The notes under the pieces are model-generated. The model made no database searches. It was not told the DNA's origin and saw only the letters and a list, made by a program, of their open reading frames with translations. From contig CAZTME010000064.1 in the NCBI GenBank assembly GCA_964614795.1, forward strand, positions 1-6,890: a stretch of DNA of 6,890 nucleotides, in the 5' to 3' direction. The stretch comes from CAZTME01 sp964614795 (GTDB lineage Bacteria > Patescibacteriota > Microgenomatia > UBA1400 > PJMF01). Position 1 is the stretch's first letter, and every line of letters begins with the position of its first letter. Both the position numbers and the translations under genes were made by a program. Shown in pieces: positions 3,382 to 6,890 of the stretch.

Positions 3382-6375
3382 TTAGCCCATTGTTCTTCTT
3401 CTATGTTCGTCTGAGTTGATTAACCCACACTTTTTGTATTTTTTGCCGGAACCGCAAGGACATAGATCGTTTCGACCAATTTTTTCAATTTTAGTACTGG
3501 GTAAGGGTTTGGAGCCACTTTTGGCGGCCGCCAAGGCGGCCGCCAAATCACCGGATGATCCTTTAGTAGTTTTTGGAGAGTTGTGAACACTGCCGGGAAC
3601 TTTATCTCCGGGCAAAGTAGCATCGGCAATTTCTTTGACCAATGGTTCGTTAATATCTTCTTTTTGAGCCACTGCCATAGACAAAGGAATGGATTCTTGC
3701 TTCATTCCCATTAATTGGTCCCGATAAATTCTTTCCACCACCTGAGTTTCAATTGCCTTAATTAAATCTTCAAACATGGCAAAAGCCTCTTTTTTATATT
3801 CGGAAAGAACCGTGTTTTTATCTCCTCGCAACCAAATTCCTTCTCTCAAACTTTCCATTGCATCCAAATGATCCATCCATTTTTGATCCAAACTGGAAAG
3901 CACAATTAATCTTTCCAAAATGCTCATCGGTTTTTCACCCAACGACTTCACTTTTGATGCGTAGGCTTCATTGGCAATCTTTTGCAAGGTCAATTCAATT
4001 TCTTCTGCATCGCCAATTTTCTCTAATTTTTCAATCAAAGTTTGTTGTGATTTGTTATCGAAAGGAATAATTCTGCAAAATTCTTTGACGATATTGCCAT
4101 ATTCGGCAGTTGAGAAAGTCACTGGTGCGTTCAATGAAACAATGGAGCGAATTTCTTCATGAATCATGCGTTCAATGTCCGATCTTAAAGAACCTTGATT
4201 ATCATCATTTTCATTTGTTGTTTCTTGAGAACCCAATTCCAAAAGTCTTCGACGACGTTTATACATAATTTCACGCTGCTTGTTCATCACATCATCAAAT
4301 TCAACCAAGCGCTTTCTTTGATCAAAGAAAAATCCTTCGACTTTGACCTGTGCCGACTCAATAGCCTTGCTGATCATGGGATTTTCAATTGGCTGACTTT
4401 CATCAATTTGCAAAAAATTCATCACTTTGGCGATTTGTTCACCGCCAAAAACCCGCATCATGTCATCCTCTAAAGAAATGAAAAATTGAGATGATCCGGG
4501 GTCTCCTTGTCTACCGGCTCGACCCCTCAACTGATTATCAATTCTTCTCGATTCATGTCTTTCCGTGCCTAAAATGCATAAACCGCCCAATGAAGTGACT
4601 TCATGATGATTTTCTTCCCAGTTTTGCAATGCTTTTTGATAGGCAAAAAGATCGTATGAATCGGGATCAATGGAAGGAGGTAATCTTAATTTGTCAATTA
4701 GTTCGGCGTTGGTTTTAGTGACTCTTTTGCTGGATTTCTTACTTTCTTTAGCGGAAGTGTCCAGGCGAAAATCTTTTAATTCCGGTTTGGCTCCACCCAA
4801 AACTATATCGACTCCTCGACCGGCAATATTTGTGGCTACGGTGATTGCGCCTTTTCTACCGGCATCGGCAATAATGAAAGCTTCTTGTTCGTGGTTTTTA
4901 GCATTTAATACTTTATGAGCAATGTGCTTTCTTGAAAGGAAGCGAGAAACAATTTCATTGTGTTCTATTGATCTGGTACCAATAAGAATCGGTTGACCTG
5001 ATTTGTTAATATTTTCCACTGCCGTTGCCAAAGCGGTATACTTGCCTGCAGTAGTTTTGTAAATCACATCCGCCTTATCTTGACGCTTTACCGAGACATT
5101 TGGTGGTACAACCAACACGTCGGTGGAATAAATTTTTCTAAATTCTTCACTTTCTGTGACCGCCGTACCGGTCATACCGGCCAGTTTTTCATATAATCTA
5201 AAATAATTTTGCAGTGAAACAGTGGCCAAAGTTCGAGATTCTTGTTGTATTGGAACATTTTCTTTAGCCTCAATGGCTTGATGCAAACCGTCCGAGTATC
5301 TTCGACCGTACATCAGCCTCCCTGTATGTTCATCCACAATCACCACCTGATTATCTCTGACAATGTATTCTTTATCACGAATGTAAAGAACTTTTGCTTT
5401 AAGTGCCGCTTCTACATGATGAATTGTTTCAAAACTCTCTTCATAGAGATTTTTGACGCCAATTTTTTGCTCGATTCTTTTAATTCCCAAATCTGTTAGC
5501 GTGGCCGTACGTTGTTTTTCATCCACCGAATAATCCGTGTCTCTCACCAAACTATTAACCATTTTGGCGTAATCATAGTATTTATTGGTTGGTTCGGCAT
5601 CTGGAGCACTAATGATGAGTGGAGTTCTGGCTTCATCAATCAAGATTGAGTCCGCTTCGTCGACGATGGCAAAATGATGAGCATTCTCTTCTCTTTGTAC
5701 CATTTGGGCCAATTCTTGGACCATGTTGTCTCTTAAATAATCAAAGCCATACTCATTATTGGTGCCATAAGTGATATCTGCGCTGTAGGCTTCTTTGCGA
5801 GTGATGGGTTGAAAATGTTCCAAGCGCTCATCTCCCCTTTCTTCGCTATCGTAATCCGGATTAAAAAGGGAAGATTTTTCGTGACTGATAACTGCAGTTG
5901 ATAAACCTAAAAAGTGATAAATTGGTCCCATCCAGCCCGCGCCCAATTCGGATAAATAATCATTGGCTGTGACCAAATGCACGCCCTTACCGGTCAAAGC
6001 GTTTAAATAGATTGGTGCAGTGACAGTGAGTGTTTTTCCTTCACCGGTTTTTTGTTCGGTGATCATGCCTTCATGCAAACCAATGCCGGCAATCAATTGC
6101 ACGTCATAATGCCTGAGTCCCAAAACTCTTTTGGAAACTTCTCTGACTGTGGCAAAAGCCTCGGGAAGAACCAAATTTAACGCTTCGGCTTCAGTTTTAC
6201 CCTCTTTTTGTAGCTGAAGAATTTTTTTGCGTAAATTATTTGTTTGACCGGATAATTTTTCATCAGATAATCCGGCAATTTTCTTTTCCAAATCAGAAAT
6301 TTGCAGTAATATTTTTTGATATTTTTTTAATTTTTTTTCGTTTTCATCAAAAAGTTGGGAGAAAAATTTTAGCAT
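3382..6375 (-). CDS. secA: Protein translocase ATPase SecA
   Basis: SecA is the ATP-driven motor that pushes unfolded secretory proteins through the SecYEG channel at the inner face of the cytoplasmic membrane. At 997 residues it is longer than E. coli (901) or B. subtilis (841) SecA. Visible features in order: Walker A TGEGKT (110-115), ADITYGTNNEYGFDYLRDNM (199-218), Walker B VDEAD (238-242) with SILIDEARTPLI, the preprotein cross-linking region (about 250-395), MTGTA (401-405), TNIAGRGVDI (515-524), TERHESRRIDNQLRGRAGRQ (604-623), the helical scaffold and wing regions, and a C-terminal zinc-type motif CPCGSGKKYKKC (972-983). Extra segments occur at ~166-192 and ~529-592, the second rich in Lys and Ser. 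The zinc motif has Gly where the fourth ligand (Cys/His) normally follows C983. The start is ATG with an AGGG ribosome site 6 bases upstream. It follows serS by 56 bases. Confidence 0.98.
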   Translation of the reverse strand: MLKFFSQLFDENEKKLKKYQKILLQISDLEKKIAGLSDEKLSGQTNNLRKKILQLQKEGKTEAEALNLVLPEAFATVREVSKRVLGLRHYDVQLIAGIGLHEGMITEQKTGEGKTLTVTAPIYLNALTGKGVHLVTANDYLSELGAGWMGPIYHFLGLSTAVISHEKSSLFNPDYDSEERGDERLEHFQPITRKEAYSADITYGTNNEYGFDYLRDNMVQELAQMVQREENAHHFAIVDEADSILIDEARTPLIISAPDAEPTNKYYDYAKMVNSLVRDTDYSVDEKQRTATLTDLGIKRIEQKIGVKNLYEESFETIHHVEAALKAKVLYIRDKEYIVRDNQVVIVDEHTGRLMYGRRYSDGLHQAIEAKENVPIQQESRTLATVSLQNYFRLYEKLAGMTGTAVTESEEFRKIYSTDVLVVPPNVSVKRQDKADVIYKTTAGKYTALATAVENINKSGQPILIGTRSIEHNEIVSRFLSRKHIAHKVLNAKNHEQEAFIIADAGRKGAITVATNIAGRGVDIVLGGAKPELKDFRLDTSAKESKKSSKRVTKTNAELIDKLRLPPSIDPDSYDLFAYQKALQNWEENHHEVTSLGGLCILGTERHESRRIDNQLRGRAGRQGDPGSSQFFISLEDDMMRVFGGEQIAKVMNFLQIDESQPIENPMISKAIESAQVKVEGFFFDQRKRLVEFDDVMNKQREIMYKRRRRLLELGSQETTNENDDNQGSLRSDIERMIHEEIRSIVSLNAPVTFSTAEYGNIVKEFCRIIPFDNKSQQTLIEKLEKIGDAEEIELTLQKIANEAYASKVKSLGEKPMSILERLIVLSSLDQKWMDHLDAMESLREGIWLRGDKNTVLSEYKKEAFAMFEDLIKAIETQVVERIYRDQLMGMKQESIPLSMAVAQKEDINEPLVKEIADATLPGDKVPGSVHNSPKTTKGSSGDLAAALAAAKSGSKPLPSTKIEKIGRNDLCPCGSGKKYKKCGLINSDEHRRRTMG
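3520..3547. repeat. GC-rich inverted repeat inside the secA linker
   Basis: Arms TTTGGCGGCCGCC (3520-3532) and GGCGGCCGCCAAA (3535-3547) are perfect reverse complements separated by AA. Each arm contains the palindrome GGCGGCCGCC, so the unit is also a tandem repeat. It encodes the alanine-rich stretch AAALAAAK (residues 945-952) in the SecA C-terminal linker. Its GC content is far above that of the surrounding gene. Confidence 0.85.
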
Positions 6376-6381
6376 AGGAAG

Positions 6382-6385
6382 CCCT
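6382..6385 (-). promoter_or_regulatory. Ribosome binding site of secA
   Basis: The minus strand reads AGGG followed by six bases and the ATG at 6375. This is the clearest Shine-Dalgarno-like match among the complete genes in the window and supports the chosen secA start. Confidence 0.6.
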
Positions 6386-6431
6386 GATTATTACAGAGAA
6401 GCTACTTTTTTTCCAGTATCAAGATAAATAA

Positions 6432-6890
6432 CTAGAGCCATTTTTCCAATGCTTTTGGCAAGGTGACTGTTCCATCCGCATTTTGATAATTTTCAATGAT
6501 CGCGGCCAATAATCTTGGCGAGGCAGCCATTGTGTTGTTTAAAGTATAAACATATTTTTTACTACCATCTTTTGCTTGATAACGAATGTTTAATCTTCTG
6601 GCTTGAAAATCGTTGAAATAACTGGCGCTATGAGTTTCTCGATATTTTTCTTGAGCTGGAAACCATGTTTCAATGTCATATTTTTTTCTCTGCCCAGCCC
6701 CCATGTCTCCGGTGCACATTAATAAAACTTGATAGGGAAGTTCGAGAGATTGTAGTAGTTTTTCGCTAAAACCCACCATTTTTTCATGCCATTTTCTGGT
6801 TTCTTCTTCATCGGCGACTGTGTAAACCACTTGTTCAACTTTGGTAAATTGGTGCACACGAATTACGCCCGTCATGTCTTTGCCATGCGA
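6432..6890 (-). CDS. serS: Seryl-tRNA synthetase, C-terminal part (gene runs off the right edge)
   Basis: SerRS charges tRNA-Ser (and tRNA-Sec where present) with serine in the cytosol. The visible 152 residues are the C-terminal part of the class II catalytic domain. The reading frame stays open to base 6890, beginning SHGKDMTGVIRVHQFTKVEQ, which is the motif 2 region. The Met at 6875 is therefore internal and not the start. Then follow CTGDMGAGQRKKYDIETWFP (visible residues 59-78), the serine-site region AQEKYRETHSASYFNDFQAR (79-98), and motif 3, TLNNTMAASPRLLAAIIENY (116-135), with the motif 3 Arg at visible residue 126. LNNT...SPR replaces the LNGSGLAVGR seen in E. coli, a variant I associate with CPR-type enzymes. 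The protein ends after KALEKWL without the usual short tail. About 270 N-terminal residues, including the coiled-coil tRNA-binding arm, lie outside the window. Confidence 0.97.
   Translation of the reverse strand, partial: SHGKDMTGVIRVHQFTKVEQVVYTVADEEETRKWHEKMVGFSEKLLQSLELPYQVLLMCTGDMGAGQRKKYDIETWFPAQEKYRETHSASYFNDFQARRLNIRYQAKDGSKKYVYTLNNTMAASPRLLAAIIENYQNADGTVTLPKALEKWL

Noticed and set aside
6376..6431. Promoter of secA in the serS-secA gap (TTGATA and TGTAATAAT)
   Set aside because: The -35-like and -10-like hexamers are 23 bp apart, and the predicted start would fall at or within the ribosome site, so co-transcription with serS is more likely.

Overview
The window is a compact, AT-rich bacterial segment in which every recognisable gene lies on the minus strand. 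In transcription order (right to left) these are the 3' part of serS (seryl-tRNA synthetase, running off the right edge), secA (Sec translocase ATPase), prs (PRPP synthetase), proS (prolyl-tRNA synthetase with an editing domain) and a small protein that resembles the DUF4258 family and carries a hydrophobic C-terminal tail. The first ~260 bases hold no convincing gene. They do hold a strong long hairpin and a promoter-like site.

The probable source is a Patescibacteria/CPR-type bacterium, by inference only. SecA is long (997 aa). It has an extra acidic segment before the KREAY-like motif (about residues 166-192), the variant AGRGVDI and a long lysine-rich insertion in the second nucleotide-binding domain. 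SerS motif 3 has the form LNNT...SPR. Prs is short and has the archaeal-like element GEPI. TGA and TAG both act as ordinary stops, so the code looks standard (table 11), not the UGA=Gly code of Gracilibacteria/SR1. 16S or marker-gene placement would be needed to confirm the lineage.

Layout: serS ends at 6432, followed by a 56-nt gap; secA is 3382-6375, then a 65-nt gap; prs is 2420-3316, then a 125-nt gap with the best promoter-like site of the window; proS is 621-2294. The small DUF4258-like gene starts inside the proS stop codon (TGATG) and ends at 262. I see no convincing intrinsic terminator between the genes, so one long transcript with a possible internal start before proS is plausible.

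The main genes are housekeeping: two tRNA charging enzymes, the protein export motor and the enzyme that makes PRPP for nucleotide synthesis. I do not see a clear new defence or mobile system. The items most worth a second look are the SecA C-terminal zinc motif, which lacks its fourth ligand; a GC-rich near-perfect palindrome inside the secA linker; the translationally coupled DUF4258-like protein with a membrane-like tail; and the hairpin and promoter-like site at the left end, which may belong to an RNA element or to a neighbour outside the window.
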